A stretch of DNA of 60,245 nucleotides from Azohydromonas australica DSM 1124 (GCF_000430725.1 NZ_KE387210.1:1-60245), one strand, 5' to 3'. Shown: positions 18,926 to 32,645, numbered from the stretch's first letter. The notes: a model not told the origin generated them from the letters alone. Program-made: numbers and translations.

Positions 18926-20031
18926 TCAGTCCCGCCAGGTGTGCGCGATGTCGATGAAGCGCTGCTCGCAGGCCACCAGGGCGTCCACCAGTTGCGGATC
19001 GAAATGGCTGCCCGAGCCTTCGAGCACGAGGGACATGGCCCTGTCGTGCGGGAAGGGCTCCTTGTAGGGGCGGCGGGTGGTGAGCGCGTCGTACACGTCG
19101 GCCACGGCCATCAGCCGCGCGGCGAAGGGGATGCCGCGCCCGGCCAGGCGGTCCGGGTAGCCGTTGCCGTCCCAGCGCTCGTGGTGATGGCGGGCGATCT
19201 GCATGGCGTAGACCAGGAACTCCGGGTCGCCGCCCATGCGCTGCGCGGCGCGCTGCAGCATCTCCCAGCCGTGCATCGAGTGCGTCTGCATCACCGCGAA
19301 GTCCTGCGCATCCAGGCGGCCGGGCTTGAGCAGGATGTGGTCGGGAATGGCGACCTTGCCGATGTCGTGCAGCGGCGCGGACTTGGCCATGAGCTCGATG
19401 GCGCCGTCGTCGAGCGCGCGCGCCTCCTCGCAGTCGCCCGGGTGGGCACGCAGGTACTGGGCCAGCACGCGCACGTACTCCTGCGTGCGCTTGATGTGGT
19501 TGCCGGTGTCCTCGTCGCGGAACTCGGCCAGCGACACCATCACGTGCAGCGTCGCGTCGCGCAGCTGCTCCACCTGGCTCATGCGCTCGGCGAGCTCGGC
19601 CTGCAGCCCGGCGTTGTGGCGGCGCATGGAGTCGCGCCAGGCCTTGACCTCCAGGTGCGTCTTCACCCGCGCGCGCACGATGGGCGGGCTGATGGGCTTG
19701 TGGATGAAGTCGGCGGCGCCGGCCTCGAAGCCGCGGGCCTCGTCCTCCGGCTGGCTCATGGCGGTGAGGAAGATCACCGGCACGTCGCGCGTGGCGGGCT
19801 CGGCCTTGAGACGGCGGCACACCTCGTAGCCGTCCATGCCCGGCATCATCACGTCGAGCAGCACCAGGTCCGGCGGGTCGCGCAGCGCCAGCGCCAGTGC
19901 CCGGGCGCCACTGTTGGCCAGCTTCACGCGGTATGGCTCGTTCAGCAGCCCCGCCACGAGGGACAGGTTGTCGGGGTTGTCGTCCACCACGAGCACCGTG
20001 CTGCGCTCGTTGGGGGTCAGGTCGCGCTCTG

Positions 20032-20035
<4 letters not shown>
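18926..20035 (-). CDS. Response regulator with HD-GYP cyclic-di-GMP phosphodiesterase domain
   Basis: 369 aa of RpfG-like architecture. A receiver domain (about residues 10-130) has phospho-acceptor Asp61 in LVLLDVMMPGMDG and Lys in FIHKP; a short coiled linker precedes the HD-GYP domain (about 165-365) with HDIGKVAIPD, HHHERWDGNGYPDRLAG and ADVYDALTTRRPYK. Intact HD and GYP motifs predict active c-di-GMP hydrolysis controlled by phosphorylation. Its ATG overlaps the stop of the hybrid kinase by 4 nt, so the two are translationally coupled and almost certainly partners. Confidence 0.95.
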
Positions 20036-23301
<3,266 letters not shown>

Positions 23302-23634
23302 GGCTGTAAGACGGCGACGCCCGAGGCCAAACCTTGGGTTGAACTCTTCTGAAATCGGCCCGTTGTCGGACAGCTTTAAGTGCGGATGCGGACTTTGTTG
23401 GCACTTTGGCCCGCAGCCTGCATTGATCCAGTGCAACCGGATGCATTGCTCGGCAATGCGCCGCTGGGACGCTGACCCGGCACGAAAGCTGCAGCCTGTA
23501 ACAGTCCGGCCGCGGTGTTCGTCCCGCCCGGCAAGCACCGGTGCACCGGGCTGGGGCGGGAAGCCCCTTGCGCCATAGCACAATCACGACTTTTGCCGGC
23601 GCACCAGCCGGCATCCAAGGGAGTTTCACCGTCC
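23302..23634. other. Divergent intergenic region with two inverted repeats
   Basis: 333 bp between the hybrid kinase and the ABC importer; no gene seen. It contains GCATTGC-TCG-GCAATGC (23443-23459) and, 22 bp before the ABC start codon, TGCCGGC-GCACCA-GCCGGCA (23594-23613). Both are perfect 7-bp inverted repeats and may be operators or leader hairpins. Promoters for both directions must lie here but I cannot place them firmly. Confidence 0.45.
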
Positions 23635-25167
<1,533 letters not shown>

Positions 25168-25186
25168 CCTTTTTCGAGCCTATCCC

Positions 25187-26284
25187 ATGCTGAAACTCGA
25201 AGCCCGGCCGCAGCCGTCCGGCCTCATGTCCTGGGCCTCGCCGCTGCTGGCGCTGGCCCTCACGGTGCTCATCGGCATCGCCCTGTTCATGCTGCTGGGC
25301 AAGGACCCGGTGCGCGGCCTGCAGCTCTTCTTCGTCGAGCCCGTCAAGGACGCCCGCGCCTGGGGCGAGCTCAGCATCAAGGCCGTGCCGCTGGTGCTGA
25401 TCGCGCTGGGCCTGGCGGTGTGCTTCCGCTCCAACGTCTGGAACATCGGCGCGGAGGGGCAGTTCATCCTGGGCGCCCTGGGCGCCGGCTGGATGGCCAT
25501 GCAGGCCGGGCCGGACAGCAGCCGCTGGATCGTGCTGCCCATCCTGCTGGCCGGCGTGCTCGGCGGCATGCTCTGGGCGGGCATCACGGCCTTGCTGCGC
25601 GACCGCTTCAATGCGAATGAAATCCTGGTCAGCCTGATGCTGGTGTACGTGGCCGAACTGCTGCTGGGCTACCTGGTCTACGGCCCGTGGAAGGACCCGC
25701 AGGGCTTCAACTTCCCGCAGACCATCACCTTCGCCGCGGCCACCAAGATCCCGCGCCTCATCGACGGGCTGCGCGCCAACATCGGCGTGCTGATCGCGCT
25801 GGGGGCGGTGGTGGCGGCCTGGCTGTTCCTGTTCCGCACCTATGCCGGCTTCCAGCTGCAGGTGGGCGGGCTGGCGCCGCTGGCGGCGCGCTATGCGGGC
25901 TTCTCCTCGCGCGGCGCGCTGTGGACGGCGCTGCTGCTGTCCGGCGGCGCGGCGGGCCTGGCCGGCGCGCTGGAGGCGGTGGGGCCGCTGGGCCAACTCA
26001 CGCCGCACGTGCCCGCGGGCTACGGCTTCGCCGCGATCATCGTCGCCTTCGTCGGGCGGCTGCACCCGGGCGGCATCGCGCTGTCCGCCATCCTGATGAG
26101 CATGTTCTTCATCGGCGGGGAGCTGGCGCAGTCGCGCCTGGGCCTGCCCAAGTCCATCACCGGCGTGTTCCAGGGCCTGCTGCTGTTCAGCTTGCTGGCC
26201 TGCGACACGCTCATCCACTACCGCCTGCGCTGGCAGCGCGGCGCCCGGGCCGCCGCGTCCGCCACCGCGCAAAGGAGCGCCTGA
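25187..26284 (+). CDS. Nucleoside-type ABC importer, permease 1 (BPD_transp_2)
   Basis: 365 aa, about ten hydrophobic segments. Family marks: VCFRSNVWNIGAEGQFILGALGAGWMA, RFNANEILVSLMLVYVAELLLGYLVYGPW and GYGFAAIIVAFVGRLHPGGIALSAILMS. It resembles NupP/YufP permeases of BMP-dependent importers. It starts 19 bp after the ATPase stop and its stop overlaps the next start in TGATG. It should form a heterodimeric channel with the following permease. Confidence 0.92.
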   Translation: MLKLEARPQPSGLMSWASPLLALALTVLIGIALFMLLGKDPVRGLQLFFVEPVKDARAWGELSIKAVPLVLIALGLAVCFRSNVWNIGAEGQFILGALGAGWMAMQAGPDSSRWIVLPILLAGVLGGMLWAGITALLRDRFNANEILVSLMLVYVAELLLGYLVYGPWKDPQGFNFPQTITFAAATKIPRLIDGLRANIGVLIALGAVVAAWLFLFRTYAGFQLQVGGLAPLAARYAGFSSRGALWTALLLSGGAAGLAGALEAVGPLGQLTPHVPAGYGFAAIIVAFVGRLHPGGIALSAILMSMFFIGGELAQSRLGLPKSITGVFQGLLLFSLLACDTLIHYRLRWQRGARAAASATAQRSA

Positions 26285-27204
26285 TGGAAGCGCTTGCCCT
26301 GCTGCTGGCCGCCACGCTCAACGCCGGCACCGTGCTGGCGATCGCCGCGCTCGGCCTGCTGATCAACGAACGCGCGGGCATCCTCAACCTCGGTGCCGAG
26401 GGGATGATGCTCGTGGCCGCCATCGCCGGCTTCGCCACCGCGGTGCACACCGGCTCGGACGTGCTGGCCTTCGGCGCCGGCGCGCTGGCCGGGGCGCTGC
26501 TGGCCGCGGCCTTCGGCGCGCTGGTGATCTGGCTCAACACCAACCAGTACGCCACGGGCCTGGCGCTGAGCCTGTTCGGCGCGGGCTTCTCGGCCTTCGT
26601 GGGCATCCGCTACACGCAGGAGAAGCTGCCCGAGCGCGCGCGCTTCGAGATCCCGGGCCTGGCGGACATTCCCTTCGTCGGTCCGGCCTTCTTCAAGCAG
26701 CACCCGATGGTCTACCTCGCCATCGCGCTGGCCATCGGCCTGGCCTGGTTCCTCTACCGTTCGCGCGCCGGGCTGGTGCTGCGCGCGGTGGGCGAGTCGC
26801 CGGAGTCGGCGCATGCGCTGGGCTACCCGGTGCGGCGCATTCGCCTCGCCGCGGTCATGGCCGGCGGCGCGCTGTGCGGGGTCGCGGGCGCCTACGTCTC
26901 GGTGATCTACACGCCGCTGTGGGTGGAGGGGATGATCGCCGGCAAGGGCTGGATCGCGCTGGCGCTGACCACCTTCGCCACCTGGCGCCCGGCGCGGGTG
27001 CTGCTGGGCGCATACCTCTTCGGCGGCGTGACGATGCTGCAGTTCCACCTGCAGGGCGAGGGCGTGGAGGTGGCCAGCCAGCTGCTGACCATGCTGCCCT
27101 ACCTCGCCACGGTGCTGGTGCTGGTGCTCATCTCGCGCAACCCCACGTGGATCCGCGCCAACATGCCGGCCTCGCTGGGCAAGCCCTTCTTCCCCGGTTC
27201 CTGA
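26284..27204 (+). CDS. Nucleoside-type ABC importer, permease 2 (BPD_transp_2)
   Basis: 306 aa, polytopic. It carries LLINERAGILNLGAEGMMLVAA, NTNQYATGLALSLFGAGFSAFVG, RAVGESPESAHALGYPV and VAGAYVSVIYTPLWVEGMIAGKGWIALAL, the last being very typical of NupQ/YufQ permeases. ATG at 26284 overlaps the preceding stop by one base after AAAGGAGCGCC. Second half of the permease pair. Confidence 0.93.
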   Translation: MEALALLLAATLNAGTVLAIAALGLLINERAGILNLGAEGMMLVAAIAGFATAVHTGSDVLAFGAGALAGALLAAAFGALVIWLNTNQYATGLALSLFGAGFSAFVGIRYTQEKLPERARFEIPGLADIPFVGPAFFKQHPMVYLAIALAIGLAWFLYRSRAGLVLRAVGESPESAHALGYPVRRIRLAAVMAGGALCGVAGAYVSVIYTPLWVEGMIAGKGWIALALTTFATWRPARVLLGAYLFGGVTMLQFHLQGEGVEVASQLLTMLPYLATVLVLVLISRNPTWIRANMPASLGKPFFPGS

Positions 27205-27263
27205 GTCCCCTGTTTTTTACCCAAGCTGACCCCACAACCTCGCATTACCAAGAGAGGACTTTC

Positions 27264-28430
27264 ATGACGATTTCCAAGCGATCGCTGCTGCGCCTGAGCG
27301 GCTGGGCCTCGCTGGCGGCCACCGCTGCCCTGGTGGGCTGCGGCAAGAAGGAAGAGGCCGCGCCCGCCGCGCCGGCAGCTTCCGCAGGGGCCTCCGCCCC
27401 GGCGGCGGCAGCCAAGCCCGAGCCGCTGAAGGTGGCCTTCGCCTACGTCGGCCCGGTGGGCGACGCGGGCTGGACCTTCGCCCACGACCGCGCCCGGCTC
27501 GAAGTGGAGAAGGAATTCGGCGACCGCATCCAGACCAGCTTCGTCGAGAACGTGCCCGAGGCCGCCGACGCCGAGCGCGTGATCCGCGACATGGTTGCGC
27601 AGGGCAACAAGCTCGTCTTCGGCACCACCTTCGGCTACATGGAGCAGATGCTCAAGGTGGCCGAGGACAGCAAGGACGTGCGCTTCGAGCATGCCACCGG
27701 CTACAAGAGCGCCGAGAACATGCGCACCTACGACAGCCGCACCTACGAGGGCGCCTACATGGCCGGCGTGATCGCCGGCAAGGTGACCAAGACCAGCACG
27801 CTGGGCGTGGTGGCCTCGATTCCCATCCCCGAGGTGATCCGCAACATCAACGCCTTCACCCTGGGCGCGCAGTCGGTCAACCCGAAGGTCAAGACCAAGG
27901 TGGTGTGGGTCAACAAGTGGTTCGATCCGCCCAAGGAAGGCGAGGCCGCGCAGAGCCTGATCAACCAGGGCGCCGACGTGCTGATGCAGAACACCGACTC
28001 CTCGGCCGTGCTGCAGACCGCCGAGAAGGCCGGCAAGTTCGGCTTCGGCTGGGATTCGGACATGAGCAAGTTCGGCCCCAACGCGCACCTGGGCTCGGCC
28101 GTCATCAACTGGGCGCCGTACTACAAGAAGGCCGTGGGCGAGATGCTCGAAGGCACCTGGAAGACCGGCCCCAACACCTGGTGGGGCGTCAAGGAAGGCG
28201 CCATCGACCTGGTGAGCCTGTCCGACAAGGTGCCCGCCGACGCCAAGGAAGCGCTGGAGAAGGTCAAGGCCGGCCTGAAGGACGGCAGCTTCGCCATCTG
28301 GAAGGGTCCCATCGTTGGCCAGGACGGCAAGCCGCTGCTCAAGGACGGCGAGACCGCCGACGACGAGTTCCTGCACAAGATCAACTGGTACGTGAAGGGC
28401 GTGGAGGGCAAGCTGCCCAGCGCCAAGTAA
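27264..28430 (+). CDS. BMP-family substrate-binding lipoprotein of the nucleoside-type importer
   Basis: 388 aa. A lipoprotein signal with lipobox LVGC (Cys26) is followed by an Ala/Pro-rich tether (about 30-52) and the BMP domain: VAFAYVGPVGDAGWTFAHDRAR, VENVPEAADAERVIRDM, GTTFGYMEQML, TYEGAYMAGVIAGKVTKT and FGWDSDMSKFGP. BMP proteins of this type bind purine nucleosides or related compounds at the membrane surface. It lies 59 bp after permease 2 with an AGAGAGGAC ribosome site, and a strong terminator follows at 28479, closing the operon. Confidence 0.94.
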   Translation: MTISKRSLLRLSGWASLAATAALVGCGKKEEAAPAAPAASAGASAPAAAAKPEPLKVAFAYVGPVGDAGWTFAHDRARLEVEKEFGDRIQTSFVENVPEAADAERVIRDMVAQGNKLVFGTTFGYMEQMLKVAEDSKDVRFEHATGYKSAENMRTYDSRTYEGAYMAGVIAGKVTKTSTLGVVASIPIPEVIRNINAFTLGAQSVNPKVKTKVVWVNKWFDPPKEGEAAQSLINQGADVLMQNTDSSAVLQTAEKAGKFGFGWDSDMSKFGPNAHLGSAVINWAPYYKKAVGEMLEGTWKTGPNTWWGVKEGAIDLVSLSDKVPADAKEALEKVKAGLKDGSFAIWKGPIVGQDGKPLLKDGETADDEFLHKINWYVKGVEGKLPSAK

Positions 28431-28478
28431 GCGCTTGCTGAAGCGCCGGGCCGCAGCGCGGTCCGTGCGCGCGCACCG

Positions 28479-28513
28479 AACCGCCGCTGCCGCAAGGCAC
28501 GGCGGTTTTTTTT
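28479..28513 (+). terminator. Strong rho-independent terminator of the importer operon
   Basis: AACCGCCG-C-TGCC, loop GCAA, GGCA-CGGCGG(TT), followed by eight T. The stem is nearly perfect with a stable GCAA tetraloop. Confidence 0.92.
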
Positions 28514-28671
28514 GGTGTCCTGACGCCGCAGGGCGTCAGCGCTCGTGAAAGCACGTGAACGTGAACGCGGCGTTGCGCACGCCTCTTGTTGCAAGAGCGA
28601 CCCCCAGCTCCGGTTAATTCAAGCGGCACAAGTGTGCGTCTGAAGCCAATATGCGCGCCGGTGTTTGCGGC

Positions 28672-28695
28672 AGAAGATCATTTTTTAGATCTTCT
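28672..28695. promoter_or_regulatory. AT-rich perfect palindrome
   Basis: AGAAGATC (28672-28679) and GATCTTCT (28688-28695) around ATTTTTTA, flanked by GCGGC and GCCGC that extend the symmetry. It stands out in this GC-rich DNA and lies 111 bp before the GlcG/HbpS-like gene. It could be an operator, or a hairpin of a leader RNA; the trailing TTT is too short for a convincing terminator. The rest of 28514-28806 shows no gene. Confidence 0.5.
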
Positions 28696-28806
28696 TTTCG
28701 CCGCGCACTCCCTTCTGCAGCCTGCTGCCCTCGGCGTCTGGCCGGACGGCGCCGCGGCTGGTGCGGAAGACGGCAAGTCCGGCATGTCATCGCTTTGGAG
28801 GCAAGC

Positions 28807-29556
28807 ATGCGCGTGAACAAGAACTTCCTCATGGTCGCCGCGGTGTTGGCGCTTGGCACGTCGATGGCCCATGCCGGTTGCGGCTCCCTGCCGGGCTGGG
28901 GGCAGCTCAAGGCGGCTCTGCGGGGCGCCGTTGCTGCCGAGAGCAGCGGGCTCAACCTGCAGATGTGGGCCACCATCGTGGACCGCGACGGCGTGGTGTG
29001 TGCCGTGGCCTTTTCAGGCAGCGACCGTGGTGCCCAGTGGCCCGGCAGCCGTGTGATCTCGGCCCAGAAGGCCAACACCGCCAATGCCTTCAGCCTGGAC
29101 GCGCTGGCGTTGTCCACGGCCAACCTCTACTCGGCCGTGCAGCCTGGCGGCAGCCTTTTCGGGCTGCAGGAAAGCAATCCGGTGGACACCGGCGTGGCCT
29201 ACGGTGGCGACCCCGAGCAGTACGGTACGCCCAGCGATCCCATGACGGGCAGGCGCATTGGTGGCGTCAACGTCTTCGGTGGGGGGCTGCCTCTCTATGA
29301 CAGCAACCGCAAGGTGGTGGGTGCCGTGGGCGTGAGCGGCGACACCTCCTGTGCCGACCACATGATCGGCTGGCGCGTACGCAACCGCCTGAACATGGAC
29401 CACCTCGCCGGTGTCGGCGGCGTCTCGGGCGATGCCCAGCGGCCCGACAACATCGTCTACGACATCAATCCGAGCACGGGCAAGAGTGCTGGCGGCTTCG
29501 GCCATCCACTTTGCATCAACACCGCCAACGCGAAGAACCTGCCGGCGGTGGAGTGA
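28807..29556 (+). CDS. Secreted GlcG/HbpS-like (DUF336) heme-binding family protein
   Basis: 249 aa with a signal peptide (FLMVAAVLALGTSMAHAG, cleavage about residue 23). The mature protein has the GlcG/HbpS pattern: WATIVDRDGVVCAVAFSG, SRVISAQKANTANAFS, GGVNVFGGGLPLYDSNRKVVGAVGVSGDTSCADH, the last being the strongest family signature. HbpS binds heme; GlcG is of unknown biochemical role. This version is longer than the ~135-aa core by insertions around 125-160 and a C-terminal extension containing two Cys. ATG at 28807 follows GGAGGCAAGC. It is monocistronic-looking between the importer operon and adenine deaminase. Confidence 0.85.
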   Translation: MRVNKNFLMVAAVLALGTSMAHAGCGSLPGWGQLKAALRGAVAAESSGLNLQMWATIVDRDGVVCAVAFSGSDRGAQWPGSRVISAQKANTANAFSLDALALSTANLYSAVQPGGSLFGLQESNPVDTGVAYGGDPEQYGTPSDPMTGRRIGGVNVFGGGLPLYDSNRKVVGAVGVSGDTSCADHMIGWRVRNRLNMDHLAGVGGVSGDAQRPDNIVYDINPSTGKSAGGFGHPLCINTANAKNLPAVE

Positions 29557-29599
29557 CCCTGGCGCCGGGCCGTCGCCGCACGGCCTAGTCCGGCAGCGA

Positions 29600-29630
29600 G
29601 AATGGGCCGATTTCCACATCAGGCCCATTC
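29600..29630 (+). promoter_or_regulatory. Perfect inverted repeat just before the adenine deaminase start
   Basis: GAATGGGCC (29600-29608) and GGCCCATTC (29622-29630) with a 13-nt loop; the right arm ends 5 nt before the ATG at 29636, and no purine-rich Shine-Dalgarno is visible between. As RNA it would form a stable hairpin occupying the ribosome-binding region; as DNA it could be an operator. Confidence 0.55.
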
Positions 29631-29635
29631 CCGCC

Positions 29636-30673
29636 ATGACCAACCTGACCGGCCACGAACCCCTGAACGCGCTGCTGCGCCGCATGCCCAAGGCGGAGCT
29701 GCACATCCACATCGAAGGCTCGCTGGAGCCCGAGCTGATCTTCAAGCTGGCGCAGCGCAACGGCGTGGCGCTGAAGTACGAGAGCGTGGAGGCGCTGCGC
29801 GCGGCCTACGCCTTCACGGACCTGCAGACCTTCCTCGACATCTACTACGCCGGCGCCAGCGTGCTGCTCAAGGAGGAAGACTTCTTCGACATGGCCTGGG
29901 CCTACTTCGAGCGCGCCGCGGCCGACAACGTCGTGCACGCCGAGCTGTTCTTCGACCCGCAGACGCACACCGAGCGCGGCGTGCCCTTCGAGACCGTGAT
30001 CCTCGGCCTGCACCACGCCTGCCAGCGCGCGCACCAGGAGCTGGGCATCAGCAGCCGGCTGATCATGTGCTTCCTGCGCCACCTCAGCGAGGAGGACGCC
30101 TTCAAGACGCTGGAGCAGTCGCTGCCCTGGCGCCAGTACATCGTCGGCGTGGGGCTGGACAGCAGCGAGCGCGGGCACCCGCCCTCCAAGTTCGCGCGCG
30201 TGTTCGAGCGCTGCCGCGCCATGGGCCTGCACGTGGTGGCGCACGCGGGCGAGGAGGGGCCGCCGGCCTACATCGAGGAGGCGCTGGACCTGCTCGGTGC
30301 CGAGCGCATCGACCACGGCGTGCGCTGCGTGGAGAGCCCCGAGCTGGTGCAGCGCCTGGCGCGCGAGCGCGTGCCGCTGACGGTGTGCCCGCTGTCCAAC
30401 GTCAAGCTGTGCGTGTTCGGCACGCTGGCCGAGCACAACATCGGGGCGCTGCTGGAGCAGGGGCTGGTCGCCACCGTCAACTCCGACGACCCGGCCTACT
30501 TCGGCGGCTACCTGAACCAGAACTTCGTCGAGCTGTTCGAGGCGCTGCCGCAACTGGGGGCACGCGAGGCCTACCAGCTCGCGCTCAACAGCTTCGAAGC
30601 CAGCTTCGTTGACCAGGCCACCAGGGACGGCTGGAAGCGGCAGCTCGACGCGGTGTTCGCCGCGGCGCTGTAA
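29636..30673 (+). CDS. Adenine deaminase (adenosine-deaminase-like, Pseudomonas PA0148 type)
   Basis: 345 aa. Metal-binding and catalytic motifs of the adenosine deaminase superfamily: AELHIHIEGSLEPE (HxH), HVVAHAGEEGPPAYIEEAL, RIDHGVRC, CPLSNVKLCVF and VNSDDPAYFGGY. Extended stretches such as FLDIYYAGASVL, VHAELFFDPQTHT, CFLRHLSEE and VGLDSSERGHPPSKF match the bacterial adenine aminohydrolases (PA0148-like) rather than true adenosine deaminases, so I call adenine to hypoxanthine. Hypoxanthine is then a substrate for XdhABC. The start is ATG at 29636, directly after a hairpin. Confidence 0.88.
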   Translation: MTNLTGHEPLNALLRRMPKAELHIHIEGSLEPELIFKLAQRNGVALKYESVEALRAAYAFTDLQTFLDIYYAGASVLLKEEDFFDMAWAYFERAAADNVVHAELFFDPQTHTERGVPFETVILGLHHACQRAHQELGISSRLIMCFLRHLSEEDAFKTLEQSLPWRQYIVGVGLDSSERGHPPSKFARVFERCRAMGLHVVAHAGEEGPPAYIEEALDLLGAERIDHGVRCVESPELVQRLARERVPLTVCPLSNVKLCVFGTLAEHNIGALLEQGLVATVNSDDPAYFGGYLNQNFVELFEALPQLGAREAYQLALNSFEASFVDQATRDGWKRQLDAVFAAAL

Positions 30674-30684
30674 GCCCGCGCCAA

Positions 30685-30716
30685 TCCCCCATTCGGCATG
30701 GCTCATTGCCGGGGGG
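30685..30716 (+). terminator. Possible stem-loop after adenine deaminase
   Basis: TCCCCC (30685-30690) and GGGGGGA (30710s), with inner GGCA/TGCC, form an imperfect hairpin 12 bp after the stop codon. No T tract, so weak. Confidence 0.3.
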
Positions 30717-30888
30717 ACGGATACCGCTTCACACAACCCGTACGGGCAGTCGCTTTCATGGTGCCGGGGGGCCGTGCCAATACTGGCCGCCGCCGGCGGC
30801 CTCGCTGCCGGTGGCGGGGCTTGCCGGATGTGCGCCGGTCGCGGCAGCGCTAGCCGGTGCAGCCTCCTTCAATCCCTCAGGAGGTGTC

Positions 30889-31632
30889 GTGAAGAAAACA
30901 CTGATGTGCGTTGCGCTGTCCGCGCTGCTGGCCGTGCCGCTGTCGGCTTCGGCCTACGAGCTCGGTCCCACCTTTCCTGGCAAGTGGGGCTCGTCGACCT
31001 ACGGCACCCCGGCCACCGTGACCTGGAGCCTGATGGACGGCGGCGTGAGCTGCGAGCTGGAGTTCTCAGGCTGCAAGACCGCGGCGCTGGACAGCTTCAT
31101 GCCCACCGGCTACCTAGAGCAGATCCGGCTGGCCTTCTACGCCTGGTCCAAGGTGGCGGGCCTGACCTTCAAGCAGGTGGCCGACGATGGCGCGCCCTTC
31201 GATGCGGCCACGTCCTCCGGCGACATCCGCATCGGCGCGCACCAGGTGGACGGCCCGCTGAACACGCTGGCCTTCACCTACTTCCCGCCGATCAACGGCC
31301 GCAGCGCGGCCGGCGACCTGTTCCTGGACACGGCCGAGCGCTGGACGATCGGCTTCGACGGCCCGGGCCATGACGTGTTCCAGGTCGTGAGCCACGAGAT
31401 CGGCCACGCCATCGGGCTGGATCACGTCACCGGCGTGCAAGCGCTGATGAACCCGATCTACACCGAAGCCTTCCGCGGCCCGCAGGCCGACGACATCGCC
31501 GGTGCGCGCTTCCTCTACGGCCCGCCGGCGCCCATCCCCGAGCCGGCCACGCTGCTGCTGTTCGCCGCCGGCCTGGCGGGCGTGGCGGCGCAGCGGCGCC
31601 GGGTGCGGACCGCCGCCGCCACGCCGGCGTAG
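30889..31632 (+). CDS. Secreted matrixin-like zinc metalloprotease with PEP-CTERM tail (paralogue 1)
   Basis: 247 aa. Signal peptide (KKTLMCVALSALLAVPLSASA), then a mature domain with the zinc motif HEIGHAIGLDH followed by ALMNPIY (Met-turn), as in matrixin/M10 proteases. The C-terminus has IPEPATLLLFAAGLAGVAAQRRR, a PEP-CTERM sorting signal (PEP, hydrophobic helix, Arg cluster) processed by exosortase and linked to exopolysaccharide surface display. The start is GTG at 30889 after CAGGAGGTGTC. The next gene is a close paralogue of the same length. No exosortase is in the window. Confidence 0.88.
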   Translation: MKKTLMCVALSALLAVPLSASAYELGPTFPGKWGSSTYGTPATVTWSLMDGGVSCELEFSGCKTAALDSFMPTGYLEQIRLAFYAWSKVAGLTFKQVADDGAPFDAATSSGDIRIGAHQVDGPLNTLAFTYFPPINGRSAAGDLFLDTAERWTIGFDGPGHDVFQVVSHEIGHAIGLDHVTGVQALMNPIYTEAFRGPQADDIAGARFLYGPPAPIPEPATLLLFAAGLAGVAAQRRRVRTAAATPA

Positions 31633-31888
31633 CAGCCCGCGCCGGTCGGGGCCGCTGCCCGCTGTCTGCAGCCGGCCCACCGCGTGGATTCCGATTGCGA
31701 GATCCTTTCAAGATCACGCAACTGAAAAAATCAACCCCCCCAGCCTTAGGTTCCTTCCCGCGGTGACGATGTAACAAAGGTCTTTTGGTTTCCCGGGGAG
31801 TCCCGGTGCGGTTCGCTGTGCCTGGCTGTCCGGCTTTCGGTCGGATGGACCCGGGATGCATCCGGCCGGTTTGATGTAGGGGGGAAAT

Positions 31889-32632
31889 ATGAAAAAAGCA
31901 TTGACGGGCCTGGCCCTGGTGGCCGGGATGGCGGCTCCGATGTCGGCGTCGGCCTACGTGTTGAGCGGGACCAAGTGGGGCGATCCCACCATGGGCACCG
32001 GCGCCACGATCACCTGGAGCCTGATGAGCACCGGCGTGAGCTGCTCCCAGGAATTCTCGGGCTGCTCCATCAAGTCGCTGGCGTCCTTCATGCCGTCGAA
32101 CTACCTGACCGAGCTCCAGCGTGCCTTCGACTCCTGGTCGGCGGTGGCCAACCTGACCTTCGTGCAGGTGGCCGACGACGGCGCGTACTTCAATGCCGCC
32201 TCCACGAACTCGGGCCAGATCCGCATCGGCGGCCACACCATGGACGGCGCCTACAACGTCTTGGCCCATGCCTACTACCCGCCCCCCAACGGCAGCTCCG
32301 CCGCGGGCGACGTGCACTTCGACACCGCCGAGAACTGGACCGTCGGCTACGCCGGCTCCGGCATCGACATCTACCAGGTGTTCACGCACGAGCTCGGTCA
32401 TGCGCTAGGCCTGAAGCACTCCAGCGACAACGGCGCGCTGATGGCCCCGTACTACAACGAAGGCTTCGTCGGACCGCAGGCGGACGACATCGCGGGCATC
32501 CAGTACCTCTACGGCGCGGCACCGGCCAGCGGCGGCGAGCCGGCGCCGGTGTCCGAGCCCTCCACGCTGGCGCTGCTGGGCGCCGCGGTGCTGGGCATGG
32601 CGCGCCGCCGCAAGACCAAGGCTCAGGCCTGA
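31889..32632 (+). CDS. Secreted matrixin-like zinc metalloprotease with PEP-CTERM tail (paralogue 2)
   Basis: 247 aa, clearly a duplicate of the gene just upstream: shared WSLM-GVSC-EFSGC, SFMP-NYL, FDSWSAVANLTFVQVADDGA, IRIGGHTMDG and GPQADDIAGIQYLYG. Zinc site HELGHALGLKH with ALMAPYY; PEP-CTERM tail VSEPSTLALLGAAVLGMARRRK, with SEP in place of PEP. Signal peptide ends about ASA at residue 22. ATG at 31889 follows TAGGGGGGAAAT. A 256-bp gap separates the paralogues, so each may have its own promoter. Likely an extracellular or surface protease. Confidence 0.88.
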   Translation: MKKALTGLALVAGMAAPMSASAYVLSGTKWGDPTMGTGATITWSLMSTGVSCSQEFSGCSIKSLASFMPSNYLTELQRAFDSWSAVANLTFVQVADDGAYFNAASTNSGQIRIGGHTMDGAYNVLAHAYYPPPNGSSAAGDVHFDTAENWTVGYAGSGIDIYQVFTHELGHALGLKHSSDNGALMAPYYNEGFVGPQADDIAGIQYLYGAAPASGGEPAPVSEPSTLALLGAAVLGMARRRKTKAQA

Positions 32633-32645
32633 AGCCGGATCGCGC

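Noticed and set aside
29600..29630. Assigning the adenine deaminase hairpin to the xanthine (NMT1) riboswitch class
   Set aside because: I cannot confirm the conserved loop positions from memory; context alone is not enough.
30674..31888. Sigma-54 promoters before the PEP-CTERM genes
   Set aside because: I looked for GG-N10-GC elements; nearby candidates have wrong spacing (8 or 11).
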